From assembly GCA_024291935.2 (NCBI GenBank), contig CM044326.1, positions 36,703,948 to 36,767,947 on the forward strand: a stretch of DNA of 64,000 nt, in the 5' to 3' direction. The stretch is from Okapia johnstoni. Lineage: Eukaryota; Chordata; Mammalia; Artiodactyla; Giraffidae. The notes beneath the pieces are model-generated. The model saw only the letters and a program-made list of their open reading frames with translations, ran no database searches and was not told the origin of the DNA. The stretch's first letter is position 1. Each line of letters begins with the position of its first letter. The position numbers and the translations under genes are program-made. Positions 42,380 through 52,859 of the stretch are shown here, piece after piece.

Positions 42380-42830
42380 CCCCTCTCACCAAATATCTGG
42401 GCATCTGCGCGGATTCTCAGCAATTGAGAATATTGACAGCAATCAGAATTCCGCGGCTGTTGAAACTTCGCCTCTAATTGAACTGGGAAAGGTAAACCCA
42501 GATTCAGGGCTCTGCACGCTATAATTGCAATAATTTAATTTAGCTATTTAACCTGTAATTCAGTGGTATTTATTAAGGAGCATGGGAGAAAATGAGGCCA
42601 TTAGGAGCCAGAGATGAATACATTGAAATGAAAATGAACACTTCTAACTGCCAGTTGACCTTCGGTTTGTAGCAGTTTTTATTAGGCTGGTCACGGTAAT
42701 TACCAAGACGTGAATCGGGAAGGAAAGTGAATAATTCCGTAATGAACATTTTTATTCATTATCTCGCATTTTCAGGAAGCGGACGAGTTATCTCGCAAAA
42801 GTATCGGGCTGATATGCTCTTTTTGTTTGT
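42380..42830. promoter_or_regulatory. Candidate conserved noncoding element J2
   Basis: Repeat-free island. It contains TTGAGAATATTGACAGCAATCAG near 42424, CGCTATAATTGCAATAATTTAATTTAGC near 42518, CCTGTAATTCAGTGG near 42553, CGGTAATTACC near 42694, GTGAATAATTCCGTAATGAAC near 42728 and TATTCATTATCTCGC near 42752. It is dense in AATTA and TAAT words, with no plausible frame. One of the best enhancer candidates by composition. Confidence 0.45.
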
Positions 42831-43004
42831 TTTTTGAAAAGTGATTGTTTGTGGACAATGGTATCATTCCGTCGGGAGGGAGGTGGTGTCCAGGGTGTCC
42901 AGTGAGGCACGCTGGTGGGTCACCGGGGCTAGGCGTGCTTCCGGGGTGCCCTGGGGTGCTTTCGGGGTGCCCTGGGGAAGACAGCTGTCCTGCACCATGG
43001 TGGT

Positions 43005-43130
43005 GGTGGTGTTGCTCAGTCGCCAAGTCGTGTCCAACTATTTGCAACCAGGCTTCCCTGCTCTCACCATTTCCTGGAGTTTGCTCACACTCATGACCAT
43101 TGAATCGGTGATCCATCCAACCGCACCATA
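43005..43130 (-). mobile_element. BOV-A2/BovB-derived SINE fragment, minus strand
   Basis: GTTGCTCAGTCGCCAAGTCG, TGTCCAACTATTTGCAACCA, CAGGCTTCCCTGCTCTCACC, ATTGAATCGGTGATCCATCC. A block of the consensus near the middle is missing. Confidence 0.82.
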
Positions 43131-43215
43131 GATGTTGTCAGACTGTCAGGGACCGGGAGCATGCGTGCATGCCTGCCAGCCCCGCTGAGAAAGTTTTTCC
43201 CCTAAATTTTCCATC

Positions 43216-43363
43216 AAATGGAAAACTTTCAGGGATTTCCCGGTGGTCCAGTGGTTACACCTTCCAATGCAGGGGTTACCAATTCAATCCCTGATCAGGG
43301 AACTAAGGTCACACATGCCTCGCAGCCATAAAACAAAAAGACACTAAAAAATGGAAAGGTTTC
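43216..43363 (+). mobile_element. CHR-2 type tRNA SINE, plus strand, with target duplication
   Basis: Element 43231-43348: AGGGATTTCCCGGTGGTCCA, ATTCAATCCCTGATCAGGGA, ACTAAGGTCACACATGC, A-rich end. Flanked by AAATGGAAAACTTTC (43216-43230) and AAATGGAAAGGTTTC (43349-43363), matching at 13 of 15 bases. Confidence 0.92.
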
Positions 43364-43364
43364 T

Positions 43365-43577
43365 TGATTTGAGAACATGTAGGTATTCTTGTGCCCTTTA
43401 AGGGTGAGTTGTCAAGCAGGGCAGTATTTGGAGGGTCGGAGGCATAACTGGGAATAAGAAACGAGATCCCTCAAACCACTGGAACCAGGAATTCTGTTAT
43501 TACTTCAGGGTCACCATCCTGAAGACTAACCAGGGATATGCCCTGATAGCATGGACATGCCCCTGCAGTCACCTTGT

Positions 43578-43580
<3 letters not shown>
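43365..43580. other. Short unique stretch
   Basis: No gene or repeat recognised. Confidence 0.4.

Positions 43581-43610
<30 letters not shown>
43581..43610. repeat. (GT)15 microsatellite
   Basis: Fifteen perfect GT units directly joined to the 3' end of a minus-strand Bov-tA. Confidence 0.97.
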
Positions 43611-43613
<3 letters not shown>

Positions 43614-43805
43614 CTCAATTGTGTCCAACTGTGAGACCTTGTGGACGGTAGCCCTCCAGGTTCCTCTGTCCATGGAATTTTCCAGACAAGAAATACTGGA
43701 GTGAGTTGCCATATCCTCCTCCAGGGGATCTTCCCAACCCCAGGGATTGAACTCACAGGTCTCCTGCATTGGCAGGCGGATTCTTTACCACTGGCGCCAC
43801 CTGGC
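43611..43805 (-). mobile_element. Bov-tA SINE, minus strand
   Basis: TCAATTGTGTCCAACTGTGA, TGTCCATGGAATTTTCCAGA, CCTCCAGGGGATCTTCCCAA, TTGGCAGGCGGATTCTTTAC, then a changed head CTGGCGCCACCTGG. Confidence 0.94.
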
Positions 43806-43809
43806 ATAG

Positions 43810-45290
43810 TGGAAGGTTTTGGAAGTAAGTGGATGCCAACAGGAGGAGAATAACTCCATGAACGGCATGGACATCACATAGCAATGAAAAATAATGATTT
43901 CACAGTGTTTCCAGCGATGTGGGGGCAGTGCGTCCAATGTAATATCAAGAGAGAAAAGCACAGACCAAAAGTGTACACAGTAAGAGCCCGATCGGTAGAT
44001 GTCTGTGTGTCTGAGTCCACTGAAAATGGACCTTAGTGACAGCCAAATTATTAACAGCAGTTTACTTTGATGGTTTTTATTTTTCTTCCGTATCTGGTCT
44101 GTATTTGTAAAGTTTTCTATTAATACAAGAAGAAAGTGTCCCTTTAAAAATCAGAAGATGCAGTGACATTGATTTAAAATCGTGGTGGCATTGGCTGATT
44201 GGAAAAATAAGTTTTTAGCCGGGCACCCTGCCTCGGGCTCTGCCAAGCTTGTGGTTTCATTAGCTCCTCCCACTTCCCAGAAAATCATCCAGCCTTTAGA
44301 TGCAACAGGGGGATGTGAGCTGAAAACACTTGTGTCAGTCTTGTAGTGATGGCTGGCTCACCAACACAGAAGGCTTGGAGGCCTGTGTGTTTGGAAGGTA
44401 TCTTCTTTTTATTGACGTGATTTCCATTCCCTTCTTGTGGCCCCAAATTGGGAGTCAGAGGGCCTCGTCCTCTGGGGCTGCCTGGTCCAGAGGTGGAGGG
44501 CGGGCATATGGCACGGACATTTGTTGAGTTGATGGACCCAAGTCTCTGCTTCTCCTCTGCTCCGGTGTCTGCTCAGTCTTTGGCCTTGGTCATTTGCATT
44601 TCGATAGAGATGTTAGAAAGACTCGCGTCTACTCATGCAGCTCAGAAGAGGGAGCGCGTGCGTGTGTGTGTGCGTGTGTGTGTGTGTATCTTAGCATCGT
44701 CAGAAGAGCCTTATTGGATACTTGGATCATATCCACCCCCCAGACAGGGTCTTCATTTCCTCCCTGAGTGCCCCTTACCCTCTGATACCCACAGGAACCT
44801 CCTGCAGGTTTGCCTCCTGGAAAAAAATTATTCTCTTTCCAATTTTCAATTTTCTGTCTTCACTCCTTTTCTTTATTAAGTGCACTATGGTTATTGGAGA
44901 GAAAGAAAGAAAATGACAGCTCTGCCCTGTATTCCGAGCGCCTGGACCCTGCTTTGCATACCGCCTTTGGCTGGCTGGCAGGAAGGGGCTGAGGGTTCTT
45001 TAGACCCCGGGGCGGTGCCTGGTGGGCGCTGGGCTTTCTGTACACGTGCCTGTCTGCCTGTGGTCCTCTTCTCACTCCTCTGCTCGGTGCCACCAACAGT
45101 AACCCTGCACAGTGCCCTAAAACGAGATGACTGGTAGCAAAAGCTCTGTCCTGAACCGTGGCAAGGGCACAGGTGAGAGAGGCTGGAAGCCACGCGGTTG
45201 CCTTCTGGTAGTAGATCTTGGGTCTCAGCATCGTCCCAGGCTGAGAATAAAGTTCACGAGGTTATGTATGCAATTCCCTCCAACCAGGTT
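43810..45290. other. Unique noncoding sequence with a GT repeat
   Basis: No gene recognised. Includes the GT-rich simple repeat at 44654-44689 and AT-rich patches around 44030-44180. Frames up to 143 codons have no domains. Confidence 0.4.
44654..44689. repeat. (GT)n with GC interruptions
   Basis: GCGCGTGCGTGTGTGTGTGC followed by pure GT to GTATC. Confidence 0.9.
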
Positions 45291-45690
45291 TCTAGCAAGT
45301 TCCTAGCTTGGGGTACATGTTCCTTCTCCCCTCTCTAGCCCAGATCCTCGCTGTTAACACCATCAGTGTGATAACCATGATACCCACCTCACCCATGAGG
45401 ACCAGCATCACCTTGGATGTGAAGATACCTGGCTTATGCCCAGTGAAAGAACTCTCAAGGTGTCTAACACAGCCTCGAAAGCACTTTGACTTGTCAGAGC
45501 AGATGGGCATACGTGCGCCCTGCTCACAGAGCTTCTGTTTCATCAGTCTAGAACCCCGAGAGCCTTTTTCCGTCTCCCGCTCCCACGAATACAGAGCATT
45601 CTCTTTGTAGTCACATATTTGCCCAGAGTGCAGCTGACTGGGTTGAACCTCTGAGGCTCCCTGGAATCCTGGGAGCATTTGTCAAGACAG
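45290..45690. other. Unrecognised 400-base segment, open on both strands
   Basis: A minus-strand frame (45292-45678, 128 codons) ends in a stop after a hydrophobic stretch (VMLVLMGEVGIMVITLMVL) and a short basic tail, resembling a type I membrane anchor. The plus strand is also open for 100 codons. No family is recognised and no splice acceptor was identified for it. It is most likely chance. Confidence 0.2.
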
Positions 45691-46630
45691 CTGCAGGTGG
45701 CAAATAGGCAAGGAGGACGGGCTGCTGCGGAGCAAGAGTCTCTTCTGGAAAGACTGTGGCCTGGGACCTTCTGTTGCCGGTCCGTCAGTAGCTAGGCTTG
45801 TCATTGGGTGGGGGACACGGAGACCCGTCTCCCTGCAAAGCTGGCCTGGCTCGGGAGGCGAAGGAGGACGCCAGAGCGCTAAAGTTTTCATGGTGGGGGG
45901 ATAACTCGTGCACTCCCCTCCCTCCCATTTTTTAAAGTTCACAAGAGGGTGTCACAGCCCTGCATCTCAAGAGTGCCCTCAGCAGAACGCAGCCGTCCGT
46001 GTCCCAGCGGAGGAACTCTGGACCCTTTCCTCCTCCTGGTTGCCTGGTTACAAGATCATCTGTCATGAGTTCCCGAGGAGGGGGCTTGGCTGGGGAGACA
46101 CAGGAGGGGGAGTCGGGAGATAGTGTTGGAAATGCAGTGACTACGTTCGATCATATCTAATTCCCATTTATATGACACTGGACAGCCCCATTGCCCAGCT
46201 GCCCTCTTGAAGCCTCGGACTGCTGGGGTATTTTTGATGCATGAATGAAGACTGGGACGTGGGCCAGGACTTGGCTCCTGGGCTTCTCCATCATTTATTA
46301 GCTTCTAGTTTTAATTGTTTCCCGACTTCTTTCCAGATATTTATCTAGGAAGAATTGTCAGTTCTTGCTGCGCCGTGCAGATGCGCGGGGTAGCCGCCGG
46401 CTGCAGAATTGTAACGGCTCTTCTGGATGGCTGGCAGGATTCGGTCCAGCCGGTGTTGGAAGAGCACCTACTATGTGTCAGACGGTGCTGAGTGATGAAG
46501 GGATTCAGGAATGGATGGATCAAGGCTCCCACTCTGGAGAGACCTGTTGTCCTTTAGGGGAGAGTTGGGGGTGCTGTTACTGGGAAACGTATTTACATTT
46601 GGTTTTGAGCATCATCTGGGCTGTTGGCCC
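45690..46630. other. Unique sequence with an old repeat at 46436-46545
   Basis: GAAGAGCACCTACTATGTGT, CAGACGGTGCTGAGTGATGA, then CAGGAATGGATGGATCAAGG resembles the ancient repeat also seen at 40962. AT-rich patches at 46130-46175 and 46290-46350 might be regulatory. No gene. Confidence 0.35.
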
Positions 46631-46635
46631 CTGGA

Positions 46636-46740
46636 TGGGTTCCAGCTGTGTGACCTCAGGCAGGTTGCTTTACCTCTCTGAGCCTTGGAATTCTCCATCT
46701 GAACCCAAGGCAATGGCCCTAATAGGAGTTAGTGAAGAAA
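46636..46740 (+). mobile_element. MIR remnant, plus strand
   Basis: CCAGCTGTGTGACCTCAGGC, AGGTTGCTTTACCTCTCTGA, GCCTTGGAATTCTCCATCTG. Confidence 0.75.
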
Positions 46741-47044
46741 CACGAAGATATGCAGGCCATGGTCTCAGGGGTCCCAGGGAAGAGTCCTGGGTCTCAGTGG
46801 GTGTGGGGTGGGGTGGTGACGGGGTGCTGGGCTGGGGAGTGTAGCCGGTGGGTCTGTTGTGTGCCTTCTCCTCTCTTGTCTCACCTGTGAAACGGGAGTG
46901 CTGAGGGGAGCCCCACGGGAAAAGCGTGGGGAGCCGCTGGTAACCGCACCTCCTTTCCTTCGGAAGGAGCCCTGGGTCAGAGTGGAACAGCCTGTTGGTG
47001 CTGAGGTGGGTTTGCCGAGGGATTTAGAAGGCCAGGTTAGGAAC

Positions 47045-47140
47045 CAGGGCTTGACTTGCACACACGTGTGACCTGGGAAGTCTTTCTTCCACTGGACAGC
47101 CTCAGCTTCCTCACCTGGTACCGTGGGGAGGGCTGAGTGA
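47045..47140 (+). mobile_element. MIR remnant, plus strand
   Basis: ACACACGTGTGACCTGGGAA, GACAGCCTCAGCTTCCTCAC, CTGGTACCGTGGGGAGGGC. Confidence 0.6.
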
Positions 47141-47344
47141 CCTTGCGGTCGCCTGCCTTACTTGTACACCTCGGATGGCCCTGGGCAGACACGAGTAAAC
47201 CCTCCGGGCCGGGCTCCTCACCCATGGATTGTAGTGAGAGCACAAACCTTGTGGGATGACGTGAGGTTCTGCTGACGCAGTGCCCGTGGGTGCCCTGTGC
47301 CCCCGAGGGTCTTGTCGGCTCCAGGGGGCTGCAGTTGGCCCCTT

Positions 47345-47460
47345 GGTTAAGAAGACAGGCTCTTGGGTCCTATCGTCCAGGCCAGCGTCTCTTACTTCCT
47401 CACCTCCTACAGCACCTTGGGTCAAACACCTAAACCCTTTGACACTCACCTTTTTTCCTG
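47345..47460 (+). mobile_element. Probable MIR remnant, plus strand
   Basis: AAGAAGACAGGCTCTTGGGT, CTTACTTCCTCACCTCCTAC, ACCTTGGGTCAAACACCTAA, ACCCTTTGACACTCACC. Diverged. About 47480-47590 looks like an antisense MIR piece next to it. Confidence 0.5.
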
Positions 47461-47589
47461 TAAGAGAAATCTGCTTCCTCTTGGGGCCATTTCACAGACG
47501 AGGAATGTCACACCGTTTGCTGGATCCAGAGGAGTCGAGTACCTCGCCCAGGGTTGCCCCGCTAACCGCTGCCTTGTCAGTAGCAGAAG

Positions 47590-48028
47590 CCTGGTGCCTC
47601 GTGCTTGGCTCAGGATACAGGGGGCAGCATTGGACGGTGCCCAGGAGGGCCCAGAGGGCAGACGGCTACCTCCGCGGTGGGATGCGTGTCCAGGAGCCCC
47701 AGGCCCTTGTCCAGCCAGGTCGGGTGTGGGCTGTTCACTGCCTGCCCGCCTCACAGCTGGGGATAGTCTGGGGCTGGGAGCATCTGCTCTGTGCTCAGGC
47801 TTGAAGGAGGGAAGGCAGGTGACCGCTGTGGTGGCCTTGCCCCCAGCCCTGAGCTCTCCGATGTTGCTTCTTCTCCACCATTTTGGGAGAATTATGGTGA
47901 GGCCTAGGTGTTTCACGTGTAGGGACATGCACGTTTCTCACAGACTCCTCAAGGAAATGGGAACTCGAACTTCCAGTTTGCTGGGGCGCCATTTTCGTTG
48001 GCAGGAACCATCAACATAGGGGCCCATC
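47590..48028. other. Unique GC-rich noncoding sequence
   Basis: No gene. A 218-codon plus-strand frame (47363-48019) spans MIR remnants and is not a gene. Confidence 0.4.
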
Positions 48029-48235
48029 GGTCAGTCAGTTCGGTCGCTCAGTCGTGTCCGACTCTTTGCGACCCCATGAATTGCAGCATGCCAGGCCTCT
48101 CTGTCCATCACCAACTCCCGGAGCTTACTCAAACTCATGTCCATCAAGTCGGTGGTGTCATCCAACCATCTCACCGTCTGTGGTCCCCTTCTCCTTCTGC
48201 CTTCAGTCTTTCCCAGCATCATGGTGTTTTCCAAT
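48029..48235 (-). mobile_element. BOV-A2/BovB-type unit 1, minus strand
   Basis: GTTCGGTCGCTCAGTCGTGT, CCATGAATTGCAGCATGCCA, GGAGCTTACTCAAACTCATG, CCCAGCATCATGGTGTTTTC. It forms the first of two direct tandem units. Confidence 0.92.
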
Positions 48236-48437
48236 CAGTTCAGTTCAGTTCAGTCGCTCAGTCGTGTCTGACTCTTTGTGACCCCATGAATCACAGCACG
48301 CCAGGCCTCTCTGTCCATCACCAACTGCCGGAGTCTACCCAAACCCATGTCCATCGAGTCGGTGATGCCATCCAACCATCTCATCCTCTGTCGTCCCCTT
48401 CTCCTCCTGCCCCCAATCCTACCCAGCATTAGGGTCC
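48236..48437 (-). mobile_element. BOV-A2/BovB-type unit 2, minus strand
   Basis: Starts with four tandem copies of a CAGTT-type pentamer (CAGTTCAGTTCAGTTCAGTC), then ATGAATCACAGCACGCCAGG, CCATCGAGTCGGTGATGCCA and CCCAGCATTAGGGTCC. It is a direct repeat of unit 1 with many single-base differences, so it is a separate copy or an old dimer rather than a recent duplication. Confidence 0.92.
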
Positions 48438-48444
48438 CATAAAT

Positions 48445-49245
48445 TGACATGGAGAATTTATTTCGGGTGGCTGCAGGAAAAGGAGGAGAAGACAAAACGC
48501 TTAAGGTTTTTCAGATCGTTTCTTGAATGTGAGGTTAAAAATCCATTTTAGATTTGGGTTTTTTTTGTTTTTTTTAAGACAGATTCCTTCTAAAACTTGG
48601 CTGAAATAATTGAAATAAAATGATCCCAGACATGATTAAAAAGTTGATTAAACAGTGGTGACGTCAAGCTCTTTTCAGGGTCTGGACCAGAACTTCTGTT
48701 AACGGTGGAGTTTGTAAATGTATGTGTTTGGCTATTGTCTGTTCACTTCATTTCACTTATTATGCTAGATTTGGGTTTAATCATTTATCTTATATTTTAG
48801 AAGGGAAGCGTTTTTACAGAAAAGGGTGGTGAGAGGATTTGGGGTGGGGGAGGTCAGCCCACTGCAGCCAGAATCTGAGTTTTCTAGCATGTTGTGCCAA
48901 GTTGATGGTTATTATTTGCCCAGAAAATAATGACCTTTTTTTTTTTTTTTTTAACTTGCTTTTAACATTCTGCCCTTGGCATCTGTTTCAGGCATTGTGG
49001 ACAAATGTAGACTGTGTTCTGACAATGGGTTAAAGCAAGCACTTATTGAAAAGCATTCTCTACTTAATTACATTTCCTTCTTCTGGAAGCTATTTTAATT
49101 TTTTTTTATAATCACATGTTAATTGTGTATTAGCGGGGCCTTTCTGATTAGTTGAAAACATAATGAAACCTTTGTAAACAACACAGAGAGAAAGAAAGAG
49201 GAACGTGTGAAGCAGAGACAGTGGTGACGAGCCAGTTCTAAGAGG
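48445..49245. promoter_or_regulatory. Candidate conserved noncoding element K (800 bases)
   Basis: AT-rich, SINE-free. It holds a perfect CRE palindrome TGACGTCA at 48659-48666, closely preceded by two TGATTAAA words (about 48632 and 48645). It also holds GAAATAATTGAAATAAAATG near 48602, TTAATCATTTATC near 48777, and TAATTACATTTCC near 49065. A GTTAATTGTGTATTAGCG segment lies near 49118. A poly-T lies at 48936-48952. No frame of note. Confidence 0.42.
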
Positions 49246-49249
49246 CCAA

Positions 49250-49420
49250 AATAACTACATTTCTTGAAGCCAGGGCTGGGCGGAAATGGTACCTGGAAGT
49301 CCCTTTTTTGAGTGACAGCTCCCCTGATGGGGAGGGCGGGACCCTGGCTCCTGATCAGTGATGGAGCAGGGTGGGCTCATGAGTGCTCCCTCTCCTCCTG
49401 CTCCTCCCCCAGCCCCATCC
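49250..49420. other. Short unique stretch
   Basis: No gene. G-rich segment 49315-49400 leads to the simple repeat. Confidence 0.4.
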
Positions 49421-49426
49421 TGCTGT

Positions 49427-49702
49427 CATTCGTTCACTCACTCATTTATTCACGACCCACTCAATTCACTCACTCACCCAGTCATTCATTTATTCACTGG
49501 TTTATTCATTCACTCATTCCCTTACCCATTCAGTTCACTCACTCACCTACTCATATTCATTCACCCACTCATTCGTTCATTTGCTCATTTACTCATTCAT
49601 TCAGTTACTCATTCATTCATTCATTTATTCACCCACTCATTCTTTCCTTCATATATTCACTCGTTCGTCCATTTATTCATTCCCTGACTCACTCGTCCAC
49701 AT
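49427..49702. repeat. Degenerate (TCAT/TCAC)n tetranucleotide array
   Basis: About 275 bases of TCAT, TCAC, TTAT and CCAC units in a four-base register (CATTCGTTCACTCACTCATT and so on). Because the unit lacks in-frame stops, all three plus-strand frames are open and translate to Ser/His/Phe/Thr repeats (for example FTHSFIH). These are not proteins. Confidence 0.95.
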
Positions 49703-49704
49703 CC

Positions 49705-50540
49705 TTACCCTTGAAGAACTTCCTCTCTTGGGCACTGACCCGATGCTAAGATTCTTGATACGCCTGCTCTAGATCCTCCATACAGGTATTAACCCCATTG
49801 GTGGAGAAGGAAACCAGAGCTCAGCGTTGACTTCACGCATTCAGGCTCAGCCTAGGCCACCAAGCAGGAAAACCAGATCTGTCAGGCCCCAGGACCCAGC
49901 CCCGGTGTGGTTCTGCAGCAGCCGTGTTCCTTTCCATCCAAACTTCAGCAGATTCAGAGATGATCTGGTGCCTGTGTGGGCAGCGGGAGGGAAGGAGAAA
50001 CCACTGGGGTTGGGTGTGTGTTTGTGTGTGTGTGGGTGAGGCAGGGGGTGAGGCGAAAGGTAGCCAGAATGTGCTGGCATTGCTTTCTTTTCTGCCTTTT
50101 AGTAGTTTTATTGAAAGCACCAGCCCCAGTTTACAGGCCCTATTGTGGCGAGAGGGGCCCCGAAAGCCCTGCTCTGTTCCCCGTGTGAAGGGCTGGGCTT
50201 GCAGGGGTTTTGCAGTTCCCAGGCTGTTATTAGGGAAGCGTGGCCCGGGCGCTTCAGATGAAAGTGCTACTGTGTGAGCGCCAGGTTCACCGTGCGTGCT
50301 CCAAGGAAACGCTGCCAAGACAGCGTTGTGAACAGCCGCCAAGCAAAACACACACATTCTGTCCAGTGGAGCCAGCTCACTTCTGCAAATAGAGGAAAAA
50401 TTGACTTTCTGATTTGGAGTGTTTCTACAACTAAGAAGAATCACTCTAGTGATTGTTCTAAAAATATTCCGGAGGCAGCACGTCCTCCAAGGCCTTGGGA
50501 TTCTGAGTGGTCCTTAATTGTACTTTTTATTTAATCTCTC
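49705..50540. other. Unique noncoding sequence
   Basis: A possible antisense MIR lies at 49745-49850. A 203-codon minus-strand frame (49833-50444) is open because of composition; no domain. An AT-rich patch at 50395-50470 has CTAAAAATATTCC (MEF2-like). Confidence 0.35.
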
Positions 50541-50544
50541 CAGA

Positions 50545-50546
<2 letters not shown>

Positions 50547-50577
<31 letters not shown>
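50547..50577. repeat. (GT)15 microsatellite
   Basis: Perfect GT units ending in TTTAAATGG. Confidence 0.97.
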
Positions 50578-50578
<1 letters not shown>

Positions 50579-50579
50579 A

Positions 50580-51240
50580 AATGGACTTAAGCTTGCGTGG
50601 TCCTCTTCCCTGCTCCCCCTCCCCCTCCCCACGTGTCAGGATTGCTGCCGGCGTTAAAGAGTGGTGTACGCAGCAGAAATTGTGTTTTTATCTCTTTGAC
50701 TTCAGGAAGTATATTTGGGTTTTCATCTCCTGCAGCCGCTGTTGCGAGGCTCACGTCTGAGCAGCTGAATCTGGGGCAGACCCTGTCGTCCTGGCATTGG
50801 TGGCTGAGCCCTGTTCTGGAGGGGAGGTGTCCATCACATGGATGGATTTTTTTTTTTTCCGGTGGTGGGCTGTGGGGAGAGAATGCTAACACATTGGCTG
50901 CTTGCTCTCCCTCTGCCTGTCTAGGGTGGCATTTCCCCTTTTTGAGGCACAGAGCTCCCTAGGAGCCCCGGATATTTGCATCTCCAGGCAGTTCTGGAAT
51001 TCACATGATTTCTATAATGATGAAATTGACTGGGATTCCACAAGTCCGCTTACTGCCAAAAGCCAGTGATGGGGGCTCCTCCTCTCTCTCCCCTCTGGTC
51101 TCAGAGTTTCTCTCCACCCTCTCTCTCTTCCCCTTCTCACTCTGCCCACCCCTGATTCCCACTTTCCTCTTGCAGTCAGCTTTGCTAGGTGCAGCCACGG
51201 TGCTCCTGGGAAGCCCTGTTAACTTTAGCTGGAGCATCTA
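50580..51240. other. Unique noncoding sequence
   Basis: No gene. Pyrimidine-rich runs at 50603-50632 and 51080-51150. Frames without domains. Confidence 0.4.
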
Positions 51241-51445
51241 GCTCAGGACTGGCCACCCCAGTACTGCTGGCCTTTGGGGCTGGACCATTCTTTGCCATAG
51301 GATGTTTAGCAGCATCCTTGCCTTTGTCCATTAGATGCTGGTAGCACCCCCACCCTCCTCATCATGGCAGTCGAAAATACCTCCAGACATTGCCAAAATC
51401 CCAGAGAGGGGCAGAATAGTCCTCAGTTAGAACCACTGTTCTAGC
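51241..51445 (-). mobile_element. hAT-Charlie-like MITE remnant
   Basis: TTGCCATAGGATGTTTAGCA, GCATCCTTGCCTTTGTCCAT, TAGATGCTGGTAGCACCCCC, ACCTCCAGACATTGCCAAAA, GTTAGAACCACTGTT: the reverse of the common mammalian element with cagtggttctcaa ends and a gcaatgtctggagac body. Subfamily not named. Confidence 0.72.
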
Positions 51446-51449
51446 TCTT

Positions 51450-52768
51450 TTTTTTTTTTTCCAAACTGGCAATTGCTGCAGCTAGGAAGAGGACTAGGGA
51501 ATATTAGTATCTATTTTTAGGTTCACGAATCACCAATAATAATAGGGTGGAATCAAAGGCCTTGGATATCGAGAGTGAGTTCCCACTGTTGAATTTCCCC
51601 CCGAAATGTGTTTTATAAAGAAGTCACGGGGTGATCCCACTCTGAGGGCTGGTGGATGGTAGGTGGTGGATGGCGGGTGGTGAGCTGTGGTCACAGCGGT
51701 ACCTGCAGGATTTGGAATAGCCAGAATCGGCGCGTTCAAGTTATTGAGCAGTTTTCCTAGAAAAAAAATTTTTGCTGACTGCGCTTACAAGGCAAATTTG
51801 CTAGAATTAGGTATCTGATCACCTTATTGGTAAATGGACGTTTCTGAGGAATTTGCTAGTGTTTCTGGCGATACATGCTAGGACCGTCTCAGTTACATTG
51901 CCTCTCCTTCTTTCCTCTGTCCCCACCCCCCTTCCTCTCTGCTCGCCTCCCTGCTTCCCTGAGAGGCCGTCCCTCCTCCCTACCCCCCCATGCACGTGTC
52001 AGCAGTGGAACCTGGCCTGCTCGCAGGCTGGAGTCTCGTGTGGATACATCTGCTGTAACCGTCTCCAGGAATCCTGTGCTGTGCCTTTAAATGTTGACTC
52101 GTTCACGGGGGCACCCAGTAGGGTCAGATGCCAGGTGCTGGGTTTCCTTTCGCCCATCAGCAGCCCATCTTTGAGAGATCTCGTGTTGCACCGGCAGCGG
52201 GTTTTGTGCTGGGCCTCTCTGCAGCGCCGTGTGGCCAAGTCTGTGTGTGACAGCGTGTGAGCGATTTCCTGGGTTCGGTCAAAGCCCAGGCTTCCGCCGG
52301 CTTCTCCCCGCCAGCTGGCCGCCCGAGCCAGCCCTTGAGGTGCCGAGCCACTTGGAATCCACAGGGCTCCACCTCCCCGGGGCCCGGGCTCCTCCACTTC
52401 AGACTGTCCGGTGCAAAGCCCGCAGGACTGTCCCAGGGGCCTCGTGCCTGCAGGTGCACGGGCAGTTTGGGCTGCAGCCCCTTCGCCCCCCTCGCCTACC
52501 TCACGCTCGCTCTCCCCACCTCCTTTGTCCCCAGACAGCCTCCACTCGCCCCTGCATACTTCCTCTCACCCTTGGCCTTGCCGCTGCCTCCCTCTGCCCT
52601 CATGGGGCCGATGGGTGGTGGTGCTGTGCCAGCCACAGGGCAGGAGGCTCGTCTTGCCGGCCTCCTTGCTAGATCCTTGGTTGGATTTAGCCACTGGGCC
52701 ACCCAGCCTTGATGCTGGTGTTTGGAGAGTGGCCAAGGGGTGAGCCTGGTATAATTCTCTCCCCCACC

Positions 52769-52770
<2 letters not shown>
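51450..52770. other. Unique sequence, AT-rich left, GC-rich right
   Basis: 51720-51870 is AT-rich (TCAAGTTATTGAGCAG, AATTTTTGCTGACTGCG, GCTAGAATTAGGTATCTG) and might be a conserved element. From 51900 onward the sequence is GC-rich with frames up to 151 codons on both strands and no recognised gene. Confidence 0.35.

Positions 52771-52771
<1 letters not shown>

Positions 52772-52801
<30 letters not shown>
52772..52801. repeat. (GT)15 microsatellite
   Basis: Perfect GT units between CACCCAA and ACACCTGC. Confidence 0.97.
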
Positions 52802-52803
<2 letters not shown>

Positions 52804-52859
52804 ACCTGCATTTTTGCATGAACCTGTGTGTAGCAGGTGTGGGAGTGCTGGCCTCTTTC

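Noticed and set aside
45292..45678. Minus-strand frame with a membrane-anchor-like end
   Set aside because: Hydrophobic stretch and basic tail are suggestive, but the plus strand is also open, no acceptor site or homology is seen, and one hydrophobic run in 64 kb is expected by chance.
47363..48019. 218-codon plus-strand open frame
   Set aside because: Runs through MIR-like remnants and overlaps frames in other phases; no domain.
48029..48437. Direct repeats that might suggest a CRISPR array
   Set aside because: They are two BovB-derived units; there are no short regular repeats with unique spacers, and the DNA is mammalian.
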